Source: Legionella_C dresdenensis
GTDB lineage: Bacteria > Pseudomonadota > Gammaproteobacteria > Legionellales > Legionellaceae
Length of the DNA: 64,000 nucleotides
Reading direction: 5' to 3'
Assembly (NCBI RefSeq): GCF_042649825.1
Contig: NZ_JBHSAB010000026.1
Location: 1 to 64,000, forward strand
The position numbers were made by a program, and so were the translations under genes. Positions 1-9,095 of the stretch are shown one piece after another (within the stretch, counting starts at the first letter, position 1; each line of letters opens with the position of its first letter). A model generated the notes under the pieces. That model worked only from the letters and a program-made list of their open reading frames with translations. It searched no databases and had not been told where the DNA came from.

Positions 1-237
1 AATCAATTTAATCCGCACGTTAGTTCAATCCCAAAGGATAAAAAAGAGGCGCTTTATTCGCAAATGCTTGTTCTTATCGCTTCCAATAAAGTCGGAAAGC
101 GACCTGGACGGGTCGAACCCCGGGCTGTTCGCAAGAAAACCCAATCTTTCCCTATCCTAAAAAATCATAGAGCCATCGAGAAAGAAAAAATCTTGGACCA
201 AAGAGCAAGGTCAATGGTTAATAATCAAGCAGCTTAA
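1..237 (+). CDS. IS4-type transposase, C-terminal end (5' part outside window)
   Basis: Frame 1 is open from the first base and stops with TAA at 235-237, giving 78 residues without a start inside the window. The segment IASNKVGKRPGRVEPRAVR followed by a KKTQSFPIL stretch matches the tail typical of IS4-family DDE transposases, where a basic 'GxRPxRxEPRAxKRRPKxxxxL' block closes the protein. The catalytic DDE residues would lie upstream, so whether the element is intact cannot be judged. A short palindromic repeat follows within about 10 bases. Recognition is by motif memory only; the family is fairly sure, the subgroup is not. Confidence 0.75.
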   Translation, partial: NQFNPHVSSIPKDKKEALYSQMLVLIASNKVGKRPGRVEPRAVRKKTQSFPILKNHRAIEKEKILDQRARSMVNNQAA

Positions 238-247
238 GGCAGCGCCA

Positions 248-266
248 TTGGGCTGTAAAGCCCAAC
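248..266. repeat. Dispersed palindromic repeat (TTGGGCT..AGCCCAA type)
   Basis: TTGGGCTGTAAAGCCCAAC can fold into a hairpin with arms TTGGGCT/AGCCCAA-like. The same sequence recurs in both orientations at 8943-9017, 23285-23307, 46666-46692 and 50091-50364, always between genes. The rest of 267-412 holds no gene; an AGGA Shine-Dalgarno at about 401-404 precedes the next start. Confidence 0.8.
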
Positions 267-412
267 ACACAATTTTTCAATGAATAAACCATAAAAACGA
301 TGCTTGAAAAGACAGCTGGACTTAATATGGTCAGAATGTTATTATCTTGGTCTTAAAGCCATGCTAATTACGTTCGCATAGCTGTGATTACTCAACTTTA
401 GGAAAAGCGATC

Positions 413-1606
413 ATGTTTTTGAATAGAATTATTGGCGCGTTATTAGGTTTAATTTTATATCCTGTGCGATCAGTGTTAACAAATACCGTGATAATAGCTG
501 CAACACTGCTAGGGGCTTCCTTATTGTTGATTGGTGCTCCTTTATGGGTAACGCTGGCACTGATAAAAGATGGTTTCATCATTTCTGGACTGATTGCAGG
601 CGTAGCCACTGCAATAGGCATGAGTTTGGTTTTTGCGCCAGCTGCACTTGTTGCTCTTGGCACAGAACTCTTTTTGTCAATCAAGGATATTTTTTCTCAG
701 GCCAGGAAAGGACTGACTCATGGATTTTCAACAGGTGTCATAACGGTATTAAGCACATTGTTCACACGTGACCATTTTATTTTTAGCGGTACACTGTCTT
801 TGTTTGCTGACGAAAATAATGCCAGGAATCAAGGGAGCCTTGCCGTAAACAGAATTATTATACGGCGATCGCGGCGCGTGATGAATGCCAACGACTTGGC
901 AGGTTTGGATGAACCGGTTGAAATGGATTTTACCCAACTTCAGGACGTAATACCGCCAGAGGCACGAAATAATCGAGCAGGGGTTGAGATCGGGTCGGAT
1001 ACACAGCCGGCTTCCCAGGCTTTTACTGAATTAACGGCAGAGGAATTGCTGTATGCCAAAGGGGCGTTAACATCAGACGCCAGTCGATACGAATCATTAC
1101 TGAAAAAAATGAATGACCTTGATGAAGCGATTAGGAAAGGGCCTGATGCCGAGGGTGAGTTAGATGGTATTGATGATGAGTTGGTATACGGTTCAGTCTC
1201 CAAGCCTGCGTTATTTTTTCAATTGCAGGGTACGGGCGAAAACAAAAAAGTAGTTACCGGAAGTACATATATTATTAACGATCTTCCTAAAGAAAAAGGT
1301 GGGGTTCGCATGTGGTTCAGCACGAATGCTACTCATCCGCTAACTCGTCAACCCATTGACAAAAATACTTGTAGAATCCGTCCTTATACTGGCAAAGAGG
1401 ATTGTTTCGAATTAACGGCACTGACAGTTAAAATTCGCGCTGCCTATCAAACTGCAAAGAGCGAGATGGATAGAGCCCCGGTTCAGATGGCTCAGCGCAC
1501 GGGAAATTATGTCACACGTTTCTTACGTTTCTTCAGCAGACGAGTTGAACCCGCTCAACCAGAGCAAGAGCTGCAGGCTCAGACGCAACTACTCCGCGCC
1601 CCTTAG
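413..1606 (+). CDS. Hypothetical membrane protein with a C-terminal U-box-like segment
   Basis: 397 residues. The first ~115 residues hold three to four strongly hydrophobic stretches (roughly 3-20, 25-50, 55-85 and a weaker one near 105), without a cleavable signal peptide. The rest is polar and charged. Near residues 268-325 there is a segment with a VVTGSTYIINDL stretch, an MWF triplet and then THPLTRQPIDKNTCRI. The HPLTRQPI core and the preceding 'V-x-x-G-x-T-Y' spacing resemble a divergent U-box (E2-binding fold of eukaryotic-type ubiquitin ligases); Legionella uses U-box effectors such as LubX. AGGA about 8 bases before the ATG supports the start. I do not recognise the protein as a whole; the U-box reading is an inference from a few residues and could be chance. 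Confidence 0.6.
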   Translation: MFLNRIIGALLGLILYPVRSVLTNTVIIAATLLGASLLLIGAPLWVTLALIKDGFIISGLIAGVATAIGMSLVFAPAALVALGTELFLSIKDIFSQARKGLTHGFSTGVITVLSTLFTRDHFIFSGTLSLFADENNARNQGSLAVNRIIIRRSRRVMNANDLAGLDEPVEMDFTQLQDVIPPEARNNRAGVEIGSDTQPASQAFTELTAEELLYAKGALTSDASRYESLLKKMNDLDEAIRKGPDAEGELDGIDDELVYGSVSKPALFFQLQGTGENKKVVTGSTYIINDLPKEKGGVRMWFSTNATHPLTRQPIDKNTCRIRPYTGKEDCFELTALTVKIRAAYQTAKSEMDRAPVQMAQRTGNYVTRFLRFFSRRVEPAQPEQELQAQTQLLRAP

Positions 1607-1633
1607 TTTGATCAACTATTATATTCATCTTTA

Positions 1634-1655
1634 TGTTGGGTCGTTTGACCCAACA
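1634..1655. repeat. Dispersed palindromic repeat (TTGGGTC..GACCCAA type)
   Basis: TGTTGGGTCGTTTGACCCAACA is a near-perfect hairpin. It has the same outer bases as the TTGGGCT family but a GGGTC/GACCC stem. Further copies lie at 1701-1724 and 35011-35036, and a partial one near 46732-46750. Confidence 0.8.
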
Positions 1656-1700
1656 TTTCCTGTTTAAATTGTATGTTGAGCTTGAAATATAGATTGTTTT

Positions 1701-1724
1701 GTTGGGTCAACGACCCAACCTACA
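1701..1724. repeat. Dispersed palindromic repeat (TTGGGTC..GACCCAA type), second copy
   Basis: GTTGGGTCAACGACCCAACC followed by TACA is a second copy only ~45 bases after the first. Its tail CCTACA also follows the copy at 35011, so the repeat unit is longer than its stem. Confidence 0.8.
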
Positions 1725-1805
1725 GGATTTGATTACCCAAACTCATTCCCATTAAAGCATATTTTAAGTAGAATGGACGGCAATTTTTAAGGATTAGAGG
1801 TGGTT

Positions 1806-4187
1806 ATGGCAGTAAATGTCCACACGATTGAATTCAATCAATTAGGTATGCATGATCTGGAGCAGGTTGGCGGAAAAAATGCTTCACTGGGTGAAATGAT
1901 TAGTCACCTTTCCTCCGCCGGGGTTTCGGTGCCAACAGGCTTTGCAACTACCGCAGACGCTTTCCGGGAGTTTCTGTCGTCAGACGACCTGGACAAGAAA
2001 ATCTATGAATTACTCTCTAATCTGGATACTGAAAACATTAACCAGTTAACAGCAACCGGTAAAGCAATCCGTGAACTGGTAGTATCTACGCCTTTCACTC
2101 CAGCTTTTGAAGCGGCTGTTTTTGATGCATACAATAAACTGGCTAAGACAATTGGTACAGAAGATTTCAGTGTTGCAGTCCGTTCATCGGCAACTGCCGA
2201 AGACTTGCCCGATGCTTCCTTTGCAGGGCAACAGGAAACCTTTTTAAATGTTCGAGGCTTTGCTTCTGTTCTTCATGCGATTAAAGAAGTATTTGCTTCC
2301 CTATTCAATGACCGCGCTATTGCTTACCGCGTTCACCATGGTTTTGCTCATCATGAAGTTGCGCTGTCGGTGGGTGTTCAGCAAATGATCCGCAGCGACC
2401 TGGCTGTGAGCGGTGTTATGTTCACCATGGATACTGAATCGGGATTTGAAGACGTGGTCTTTGTCACTTCGTCCTATGGCCTGGGAGAGATGGTTGTGCA
2501 GGGTGCGGTGAACCCTGATGAATTTTATGTTCATAAGCCGGGCTTACGGGCAGGCCGGCCGGCGGTTATTCGCCGTAACCTCGGCAGTAAAGCATTGCGT
2601 ATGGTGTATTGCAATGATTTATTGAATGCCAAAACAGTCAAAACGGAAGATGTTGAATCTGAGCAGCGTTTGCAATTTTCCCTGACCAATGATGAAGTTG
2701 AGCAATTGGCCAGACAGGCATTAATTATCGAGCAGCATTATGGCAGGCCTATGGATATTGAATGGGCTAAAGATGGGGTTACCGGCCAATTATATATTTT
2801 GCAGGCCCGTCCAGAAACCGTAAAAAGCCGCGCCAGTAAACAGAAGCTTGAACGTTATTCTTTAAAAAAACATAGTGAAATACTGACCGAAGGCCGAAGT
2901 ATTGGCCAGCGTATTGGCCAGGGTAAGGCGAAAATTATTCATGATATCAGTGAAATGCACCGGGTAGAGCCGGGGGATGTGCTGGTGTCTGACATGACGG
3001 ATCCGGATTGGGAACCCATCATGAAACGGGCGGCGGCAATTGTAACCAATCGTGGCGGCCGTACTTGCCATGCGGCGATTATTGCCCGTGAGCTTGGTAT
3101 TCCTGCAGTAGTTGGCTGTGGCGATGCCACCCGGGCAATTAAAGATGGCGATGAGGTAACAGTAAGCTGTGCTGAAGGCGATACCGGTTTTGTTTATCAG
3201 GGATTGTTGCCGATTGAGCGGGTAACGCTGGATGTTGATAATATGCCTGAGTTACCGATAAAGGTAATGCTCAATGTCGGTAATCCTGATCGCGCTTTTG
3301 CTTTTCAGGCAGTTCCCAATTCCGGTGTTGGTCTGGCAAGGCTCGAATTTTTAATTTCCAACTCCATAGGAATTCATCCCAAGGCATTGCTGCAATATGA
3401 TTCCATACTCGATTTGGAACTAAAAGATTATATTCGTCAGAAAACAGCGGCTTATGCATCGCCTGTCGAGTTTTATATTGAGCGCCTGAAAGAAGGTATT
3501 GCAACCATAGCAGCCGCCTTTTATCCAAAACCGGTTATTGTCCGGTTGTCGGATTTTAAATCAAACGAGTATGCTAACCTGATTGGCGGTAAATATTATG
3601 AACCGCATGAAGAAAACCCTATGCTTGGGTTCAGAGGAGCTTCACGTTATGTTTCAACCGACTTTGCCGATTGCTTCGCGTTAGAGTGCCAGGCAGTGCG
3701 CCGCGTCCGTGAAGAAATGGGGCTGGATAATGTTGAGATTATGATTCCTTTTGTCAGAACCGTTAATGAGGCAAGCCAGGTAATCGATCTTTTGAAACAG
3801 CATGGCCTGGAGCGTGGAAAAAACAATTTACGGATTATCATGATGTGTGAATTGCCTTCCAATGCGCTGCTGGCAGAACAATTTCTGGAGTATTTCGATG
3901 GTTTTTCAATTGGCTCCAACGACCTTACTCAGCTGACGCTTGGTCTTGATCGGGATTCCGGATTGGTTGCGAACCAGTTTGATGAGCGCAATCAGGCGGT
4001 AAAAACTCTGTTGCATATGGCAATACAGGCTTGTAAAAAGGCAGGTAAATATGTTGGCATCTGCGGTCAGGGGCCTTCTGATCATCAGGATTTTGCACGT
4101 TGGTTAATGGATGAAGGCATAGATAGCGTATCTCTGAATCCTGATTCGGTGCTGGAAACCTGTCTGTTTTTGGCTAAAACGCGATGA
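1806..4187 (+). CDS. ppsA: Phosphoenolpyruvate synthase
   Basis: Converts pyruvate + ATP + water to phosphoenolpyruvate, AMP and phosphate, the entry to gluconeogenesis in the cytoplasm. The N-terminal ATP-grasp-like domain (about 5-345) contains EQVGGKNASLGEM and AVRSSATAEDLPDASFAGQQ. The phosphohistidine swivelling domain has TNRGGRTCHAAIIARELG with the catalytic His near residue 422. The C-terminal PEP-binding barrel ends with VGICGQGPSDHQDFARWLMD, whose Cys is the usual general acid. A GTG at 1800 would add two codons, but GAGG at 1797-1800 sits five bases before the ATG at 1806, so ATG is preferred (793 residues, the family length). The next gene overlaps by four bases. For a host-associated, amino-acid-consuming bacterium a gluconeogenic enzyme fits. 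Assignment is very secure. Confidence 0.97.
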   Translation: MAVNVHTIEFNQLGMHDLEQVGGKNASLGEMISHLSSAGVSVPTGFATTADAFREFLSSDDLDKKIYELLSNLDTENINQLTATGKAIRELVVSTPFTPAFEAAVFDAYNKLAKTIGTEDFSVAVRSSATAEDLPDASFAGQQETFLNVRGFASVLHAIKEVFASLFNDRAIAYRVHHGFAHHEVALSVGVQQMIRSDLAVSGVMFTMDTESGFEDVVFVTSSYGLGEMVVQGAVNPDEFYVHKPGLRAGRPAVIRRNLGSKALRMVYCNDLLNAKTVKTEDVESEQRLQFSLTNDEVEQLARQALIIEQHYGRPMDIEWAKDGVTGQLYILQARPETVKSRASKQKLERYSLKKHSEILTEGRSIGQRIGQGKAKIIHDISEMHRVEPGDVLVSDMTDPDWEPIMKRAAAIVTNRGGRTCHAAIIARELGIPAVVGCGDATRAIKDGDEVTVSCAEGDTGFVYQGLLPIERVTLDVDNMPELPIKVMLNVGNPDRAFAFQAVPNSGVGLARLEFLISNSIGIHPKALLQYDSILDLELKDYIRQKTAAYASPVEFYIERLKEGIATIAAAFYPKPVIVRLSDFKSNEYANLIGGKYYEPHEENPMLGFRGASRYVSTDFADCFALECQAVRRVREEMGLDNVEIMIPFVRTVNEASQVIDLLKQHGLERGKNNLRIIMMCELPSNALLAEQFLEYFDGFSIGSNDLTQLTLGLDRDSGLVANQFDERNQAVKTLLHMAIQACKKAGKYVGICGQGPSDHQDFARWLMDEGIDSVSLNPDSVLETCLFLAKTR

Positions 4188-5563
4188 TGTCCGGTCACAG
4201 CCATGATCCGGCCGCAATGGTTATCCTGTGGGTAACGCTGATTTTCAGTTTTGCTATTGCCGGCCGCTATCTTGCCAAACGGTTCAATCAGCCTGGTGTT
4301 CTTGGCGAATTGTTAATGGGCGTCGTGTTTGGTAACGTCTGTTATCTGCTCGGCTCCCAATTAATTATCGTATTGCGGGAAGGCTCCGCGATTTACTCCA
4401 TTCTACGCTCGATACTGGCTGATGTGCCGCTGCCGCAAGCAATTGCTGAAGCCATTCCTGATCCGGCGTATGCCAGGCAAATGCTGGAGGTATTAAGCGG
4501 GTCGGGCGGTATTGAATGCATCAAAGTCGGGTATATACTGGATATATTTTCCCGCTATGGCGTTATTTTTTTACTATTCATGGTTGGGCTGGAAAGTTCT
4601 GTCCAGGAGTTGGCTAATACCGGCAAGGAATCCTTGCAGGTTGCAGTGATTGGGGTGCTTGCGCCTACTGTTTTGGGATTTATTACCGCTGCTTTACTTA
4701 TGCCGGAGGCAACTTATAAGGCTAATCTTTTTGTAGCGGCAGCCTTATCGGCAACCAGTATCGGCATTACTGCGCGGGTATTATCGGAAATGAAAAAATT
4801 ACGTACCCGTGAAGCAAGAACCATATTGGGTGCGGCGATGATTGACGATATTCTGGGGTTAATTATTCTTGCTATCGTCAGCAGTATTGTTATCAGCGGG
4901 CAGGTTAATTTCGCAGCCATCAGCCAGATTATAATTCTGACCATTTTGTTTTTTGTTGTTGTACTGGTTGCAGGCCCCTGGGTATTAAAGAAACTGACGC
5001 GCTGTTTCCAGTTTCTGGCGCTATGGGAGGCCAAGCTTGCGGTATCCTTTATTTTTGTGATGTTTTTGTCATGGTTGGCAACGGTGGTGCAGCTTGCCTC
5101 GATCATTGGCGCATTCGCTGCCGGCCTTATCATAAAAGACCACTATTTTGCCGAACAGGAAAAAAACCATTCCCGCGCTCCGACTATCAAAGAATTGGTC
5201 GCGCCGCTTGAAGCCTTACTGGCGCCCTTATTTTTTATGCTGATCGGTATTCAGGTGAAGCTGGAAACCTTTTTGCATTGGCAGGTGCTGTTGATTGCCG
5301 GTGGTTTGATTGTGGCGGCTGTGGCAGGTAAATTAATCAGCGGTGTCGGCGGCAACCGGAAGGATGACAAATTATTAATCGGCATCGGCATGTTGCCGCG
5401 GGGTGAGGTAGGGTTAGTATTCGCTTCTATAGGCCGCACTATGGGCGTTATGTCTGATCAACTGTTTTCCGCTATTATCCTGATGGTAATCGCAACGACG
5501 ATTATCACGCCGCCTTTATTAAAATCACGCTATCAGCGCCATGAACAGAGAAATGTGCAATGA
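4184..5563 (+). CDS. Cation:proton antiporter, CPA2/KefB-like, lacking a regulatory domain
   Basis: 459 residues, about 12 hydrophobic helices beginning near residue 12. The pattern NQPGVLGELLMGVVFGNV near the N terminus, the SATSIGITARVLSEM stretch, AMIDDILGLIILA and MLPRGEVGLVFASIG are the hallmarks of the Na+/H+ exchanger (CPA2) fold; the paired acidic residues of AMIDDILG are the expected ion-binding site. There is no C-terminal TrkA-N domain, so it is a bare exchanger rather than a full KefB/KefC. It starts inside the last codons of ppsA and ends overlapping nadC by four bases, so the three genes are almost certainly co-transcribed and translationally coupled. Whether Na+ or K+ is exchanged cannot be told from sequence. 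Confidence 0.9.
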   Translation: MMSGHSHDPAAMVILWVTLIFSFAIAGRYLAKRFNQPGVLGELLMGVVFGNVCYLLGSQLIIVLREGSAIYSILRSILADVPLPQAIAEAIPDPAYARQMLEVLSGSGGIECIKVGYILDIFSRYGVIFLLFMVGLESSVQELANTGKESLQVAVIGVLAPTVLGFITAALLMPEATYKANLFVAAALSATSIGITARVLSEMKKLRTREARTILGAAMIDDILGLIILAIVSSIVISGQVNFAAISQIIILTILFFVVVLVAGPWVLKKLTRCFQFLALWEAKLAVSFIFVMFLSWLATVVQLASIIGAFAAGLIIKDHYFAEQEKNHSRAPTIKELVAPLEALLAPLFFMLIGIQVKLETFLHWQVLLIAGGLIVAAVAGKLISGVGGNRKDDKLLIGIGMLPRGEVGLVFASIGRTMGVMSDQLFSAIILMVIATTIITPPLLKSRYQRHEQRNVQ

Positions 5564-6411
5564 GTCCAGATCAGAACCTAATCAGCCAGAACGTTAAAAC
5601 CGCTCTGGCGGAAGATGTCGGCAACGGAGACGTCAGCGCAATGTTGTTGCCTGAGTCATTAATTGCCGAAGCAGAAATTATTTCCCGCGAGGCAATGCTT
5701 GTTTGCGGCCAGCCATGGGTTGAGGCTGTATTTCGCGAAGTGCAACCTGATGTTGTCATTGAATGGTTAGTCCGGGAAGGGGAGTGGTTATCTGAGCCAG
5801 CCTTATTGTGCCGTATTAATGGACCTGCCAGGGCAATTTTAACCGCTGAAAGAACGGCGCTTAATTTTCTGCAGACTATGTCTGCTACCGCAACCCGGAC
5901 TTACCGGTTTGTAGAGCAACTGCAAGGCACAAAAACCAGACTGCTTGATACCCGTAAAACGCTCCCGGGTTTGCGTTATGCACAGAAATATGCGGTTAAA
6001 TGCGCGGGCGGAACTAATCACCGAATGGGATTGTATGATGCGTTCCTGATTAAGGAAAATCATATCAAGGTCTGTGGTTCTATCAGCGTGGCGATAAAGC
6101 AGGCGCGCTTGCTGAATCCGGAATTATTTGTTGAAGTAGAGGTTGAAACGCTGGCGGAGCTTCAGGAAGCGCTGTTAGCCGGACCGGATCGCATTTTACT
6201 TGATAATTTTTCTAATGATATGCTTAAGGAAGCGGTTGTCATTAATCAGGCTTATGGTTGTCTGTTGGAGGCTTCCGGCGGAATTGATCTTGATACGATT
6301 AGAGCCGTGGCAGAAACAGGAGTCGATTTTATTTCGACCGGTGCAATTACCAAATCGATCAGGGCTATTGATTTAAGCTTATTGGTAAAAGTCGTAAAGC
6401 AGATTACTTAA
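5560..6411 (+). CDS. nadC: Nicotinate-nucleotide pyrophosphorylase (carboxylating)
   Basis: Quinolinate phosphoribosyltransferase: quinolinate + PRPP to nicotinate mononucleotide, CO2 and PPi, in de novo NAD synthesis. 283 residues, normal length. Visible family signatures: ALAEDVGNGDVSA at the N terminus, ERTALNFLQTMSATAT, TRKTLPGLRYAQKYAVKCAGG, NHRMGLYDAFLIKENHI, VEVETLAEL, DRILLDNFSND and LEASGGIDLDTI near the C terminus, covering the basic pocket for quinolinate and the PRPP site. It overlaps the antiporter by ATGA and is the last gene of the ppsA-antiporter-nadC run. No nadA/nadB is seen nearby. Secure. Confidence 0.96.
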   Translation: MSPDQNLISQNVKTALAEDVGNGDVSAMLLPESLIAEAEIISREAMLVCGQPWVEAVFREVQPDVVIEWLVREGEWLSEPALLCRINGPARAILTAERTALNFLQTMSATATRTYRFVEQLQGTKTRLLDTRKTLPGLRYAQKYAVKCAGGTNHRMGLYDAFLIKENHIKVCGSISVAIKQARLLNPELFVEVEVETLAELQEALLAGPDRILLDNFSNDMLKEAVVINQAYGCLLEASGGIDLDTIRAVAETGVDFISTGAITKSIRAIDLSLLVKVVKQIT

Positions 6412-6440
6412 ATCAGTTTAACATGAGGCATTATTCAGCT

Positions 6441-7535
6441 ATGACTATGAAAATTGTTTTTACCGGTGGTGGAACAGCAGGCCATGTAACGCCAAATTTT
6501 GCCTTGATTGATGCAGTACAGGCTGAAGGCTGGCAGGTTGATTACATTGGTTCGCTAGCCAGTGTTGAACAGGATTTGGTAACCAGAGCAAAAATTCCGT
6601 TTCATGCTATCCAGTCTGGTAAGCTGCGCCGCTATTTCAGTTGGAAGACTTTTATCGAGCCTTTTAAAATCGCAACCGGCATTTGCCAGGCGTTTTTTCT
6701 ATTACGAAAACTACAGACTGATGTTGTTTTTTCCAAAGGTGGTTTTGTTGCTTTCCCAGTGGTATTTGCCGCCTGGTTAAACCGTATTCCGGTTATTGCC
6801 CATGAATCCGATATGACCCCTGGACTTGCCAATAAATTGAGCTTTCCCTTTGTCGATCATATTTGTCTGGGGTTTGAACCGGCACAAAGCCACTTCAAAA
6901 ATAAAGAAAAAATAACTGTTACCGGCACGCCTATTCGAGCGCAATTGTTTAAAGGTTCAAAACAGCGGGGGCTTGAGTTTTGTGGTTTTACCCAAGAGAA
7001 ACCCTGTTTATTAATCATGGGCGGCAGTCAGGGGGCGGCCAATTTAAACCGCGCTGTCAGGCAGGCTGCTCCCAATCTGCTTGAGCGCTATCAGATTATT
7101 CATTTATGCGGTAAAGGTAAATTGGATAACAGCATGAATGGGCAAAAAGATTACTATCAGCTTGAGTATGCCAATGAACAATTACCCGATCTGCTGGCAG
7201 CCAGCGACATCATTATATCCCGGGCTGGTGCGAACGCAGTCTGTGAAATTCTGGCTTTGCAAAAGCCCCATGTGCTGGTACCAATTTCCGCCAAGGCAAG
7301 CCGGGGCGATCAAATCCAAAATGCCCGTTATTTTCAAAAACAGGGTGTTAGCGTTGTAGTTGCTGATGACGAATTAAGCTCTGAACGGTTATGCGCCGCT
7401 GTTGACGACGTCGAAAACCGCAAAGGCGAGATTATATCTATTATGAAGGCACTGGATAGCCAGCAATCCGCGATAGAAAAGATTGTGGTAACGATTAAGG
7501 AGCAACTGCATGCTGAATCCCCTAAAGCTGTTTGA
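6441..7535 (+). CDS. murG: UDP-GlcNAc transferase MurG, Firmicute-type
   Basis: Transfers GlcNAc from UDP-GlcNAc to lipid I to make lipid II at the inner face of the membrane. Motifs in order: KIVFTGGGTAGHVTPN, FSKGGFVAFPVVFAAWLN, PVIAHESDMTPGLANKL, LLIMGGSQGAANLNRAV, ISRAGANAVCEILALQKP and a RGDQIQNARYF acceptor/UDP loop. The HESDMTPGLANK block is that of Bacillus-type MurG, whereas proteobacterial MurG usually reads HEQNAxxGxTN. The gene also sits outside any division/cell-wall cluster. In-frame ATGs lie at 6423, 6441 and 6447. GAGG at 6425-6428 lies inside the longest form, so a start at 6441 (364 residues) is preferred, though its spacing of 12 is long. A second, ordinary murG may exist elsewhere; this copy may be acquired. 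Confidence 0.88.
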   Translation: MTMKIVFTGGGTAGHVTPNFALIDAVQAEGWQVDYIGSLASVEQDLVTRAKIPFHAIQSGKLRRYFSWKTFIEPFKIATGICQAFFLLRKLQTDVVFSKGGFVAFPVVFAAWLNRIPVIAHESDMTPGLANKLSFPFVDHICLGFEPAQSHFKNKEKITVTGTPIRAQLFKGSKQRGLEFCGFTQEKPCLLIMGGSQGAANLNRAVRQAAPNLLERYQIIHLCGKGKLDNSMNGQKDYYQLEYANEQLPDLLAASDIIISRAGANAVCEILALQKPHVLVPISAKASRGDQIQNARYFQKQGVSVVVADDELSSERLCAAVDDVENRKGEIISIMKALDSQQSAIEKIVVTIKEQLHAESPKAV

Positions 7536-8931
7536 ATTCGTTGAAACCCAATGGCAAAGTCAAATTCTGCCCAGTCTGATTGACTACATAAAAATCCCCA
7601 ATAAATCGCCTCATTTTGATGCAGATTGGGAACAGCATGGTTTTATGGATCAGGCTGTATCACATGTTGCCGGCTGGTGTGAAGCGCATGCGCCAATTGG
7701 AACAACGATGGAGGTAGTTCGCCTGCCGGGCAGGACCCCCTTAATCTTTATGGAAATACCTGGCGATTCGGAAGAAACCGTATTGTTATATGGCCATCTG
7801 GATAAACAGCCCGAAATGAGCGGATGGCAGGAAGGGTTAGGTCCGTGGCAACCGGTTCTGAAAGACGGCAAATTATATGGACGCGGCGGTGCAGATGATG
7901 GTTATTCGGCCTATGCGTCGCTGACTGCTATCAATGCCCTGAAAGAGCAGGGCTTAAGCCACGCACGCTGTGTAGTGATTATTGAAGCATGTGAGGAAAG
8001 CGGCAGTTATGATTTGCCTTATTACATTGATGCCTTGAAGCAGCGCATTGGAGAGCCGTCTTTAATCATTTGTCTGGATTCAGGAGCTGGTAACTACGAA
8101 CAATTATGGATGACAACCTCATTGCGGGGAAATATTGTCGGTGAATTGTCGGTTGAATTGTTAACGGAGGGCGTCCATTCCGGCTATGGCAGTGGAATTA
8201 TCGCCGATAGTTTCAGGGTTGCCAGACAGTTGCTGGATCGCATCGAGGACAAAGCTACCGGCGAAATTAAATTGCCGGAGCTATTTTGTGAAATACCAGA
8301 GGAGCGGGTCAGGCAGGCACAGGCCTGTGCTGAAGTTTTGGGTGCGCGGGTTTATACCAGTTTTCCGTGTCACGAAGGGGTTGAGCCGCTTACTGACGAC
8401 AGTGCTGAACTGATCCTGAACAGAACCTGGCGGCCAGCCCTGACTGTCACGGGTGCAGATGGCTTACCGGCTATCTGTAATGCGGGTAATGTACTGAGGC
8501 CGAAAACTGTTTTGAAGCTGTCCATGCGCTTGCCTGCTCTGGTTAATCCTGCCAAAGCTGCCGAGGCGATGGAAAAGATGTTGACTGTCGAGCCGCCTTA
8601 TAACGCAAAAGTCAATTTCAAAATAGACGATAGAGCACCAGGCTGGCATGCGCCGCTTCTGGCGGATTGGTTTGCCAAAACGGTAAACGATGCGTCGATG
8701 TTATTTTACAATAAACCGGCGGTTTATATGGGCGAGGGCGGCACTATTCCGTTTATGGGCATGCTGGGAGAGAAATTTCCGCAGGCTCAGTTTATGATAA
8801 CAGGTGTGTTAGGGCCGAATTCAAATGCGCATGGACCTAATGAGTTTCTTCATTTGGATATGGTTAAAAAACTCACTGCTTGTGTGTCTTATGTGTTACA
8901 TCAGCATTGTAACGCCCACCATGGTGCCTGA
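7510..8931 (+). CDS. M20-family metallopeptidase / dipeptidase
   Basis: 473 residues. Zinc-peptidase signatures of the M20/M28 clan: LLYGHLDKQPE (first metal His and Asp), LYGRGGADDGYSAYASLTA (bridging Asp), IIEACEESGS (catalytic Glu pair), and late HGPNEFLHLD. The central lid/dimerisation domain is present, so the enzyme appears complete. No signal peptide, so cytoplasmic. It overlaps murG by 26 bases, and AAGGAG seven bases before the ATG, inside murG, marks its own strong ribosome binding site. Substrate unknown; such enzymes commonly cleave dipeptides or N-acyl amino acids. Coupling to murG could hint at peptide recycling, but that is speculation. Confidence 0.88.
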   Translation: MLNPLKLFEFVETQWQSQILPSLIDYIKIPNKSPHFDADWEQHGFMDQAVSHVAGWCEAHAPIGTTMEVVRLPGRTPLIFMEIPGDSEETVLLYGHLDKQPEMSGWQEGLGPWQPVLKDGKLYGRGGADDGYSAYASLTAINALKEQGLSHARCVVIIEACEESGSYDLPYYIDALKQRIGEPSLIICLDSGAGNYEQLWMTTSLRGNIVGELSVELLTEGVHSGYGSGIIADSFRVARQLLDRIEDKATGEIKLPELFCEIPEERVRQAQACAEVLGARVYTSFPCHEGVEPLTDDSAELILNRTWRPALTVTGADGLPAICNAGNVLRPKTVLKLSMRLPALVNPAKAAEAMEKMLTVEPPYNAKVNFKIDDRAPGWHAPLLADWFAKTVNDASMLFYNKPAVYMGEGGTIPFMGMLGEKFPQAQFMITGVLGPNSNAHGPNEFLHLDMVKKLTACVSYVLHQHCNAHHGA

Positions 8932-8942
8932 TTCAAGGCCGA

Positions 8943-9017
8943 GTGTTGGGCTTCACAGCCCAACCTACCATATTGGAACCGTAAATTAATGTAGGTTGGG
9001 CTGTAAAGCCCAACAAC
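8943..9017. repeat. Inverted pair of TTGGGCT-type palindromic repeats
   Basis: Copy one (8943-8968) reads GTGTTGGGCTTCACAGCCCA and then ACCTAC. Copy two (8991-9017) is its reverse complement with two changes, starting GTAGGTTGGGCTGTAAAGCC. The two copies, 22 bases apart, can pair with each other as well as fold individually. They lie after the M20 peptidase stop and could act as an mRNA 3' stabiliser or terminator, but no T-run follows. Confidence 0.85.
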
Positions 9018-9095
9018 GGTACTTGATTCCGGATTCTCGACAGTTAGATAAAATACTGACATACTCTGCATGGTCCAATCAATATGGAGAAAATA

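Noticed and set aside
4714..5133. 139-codon minus-strand open frame
   Set aside because: Shadow of the antiporter gene, which has full family signatures on the plus strand.
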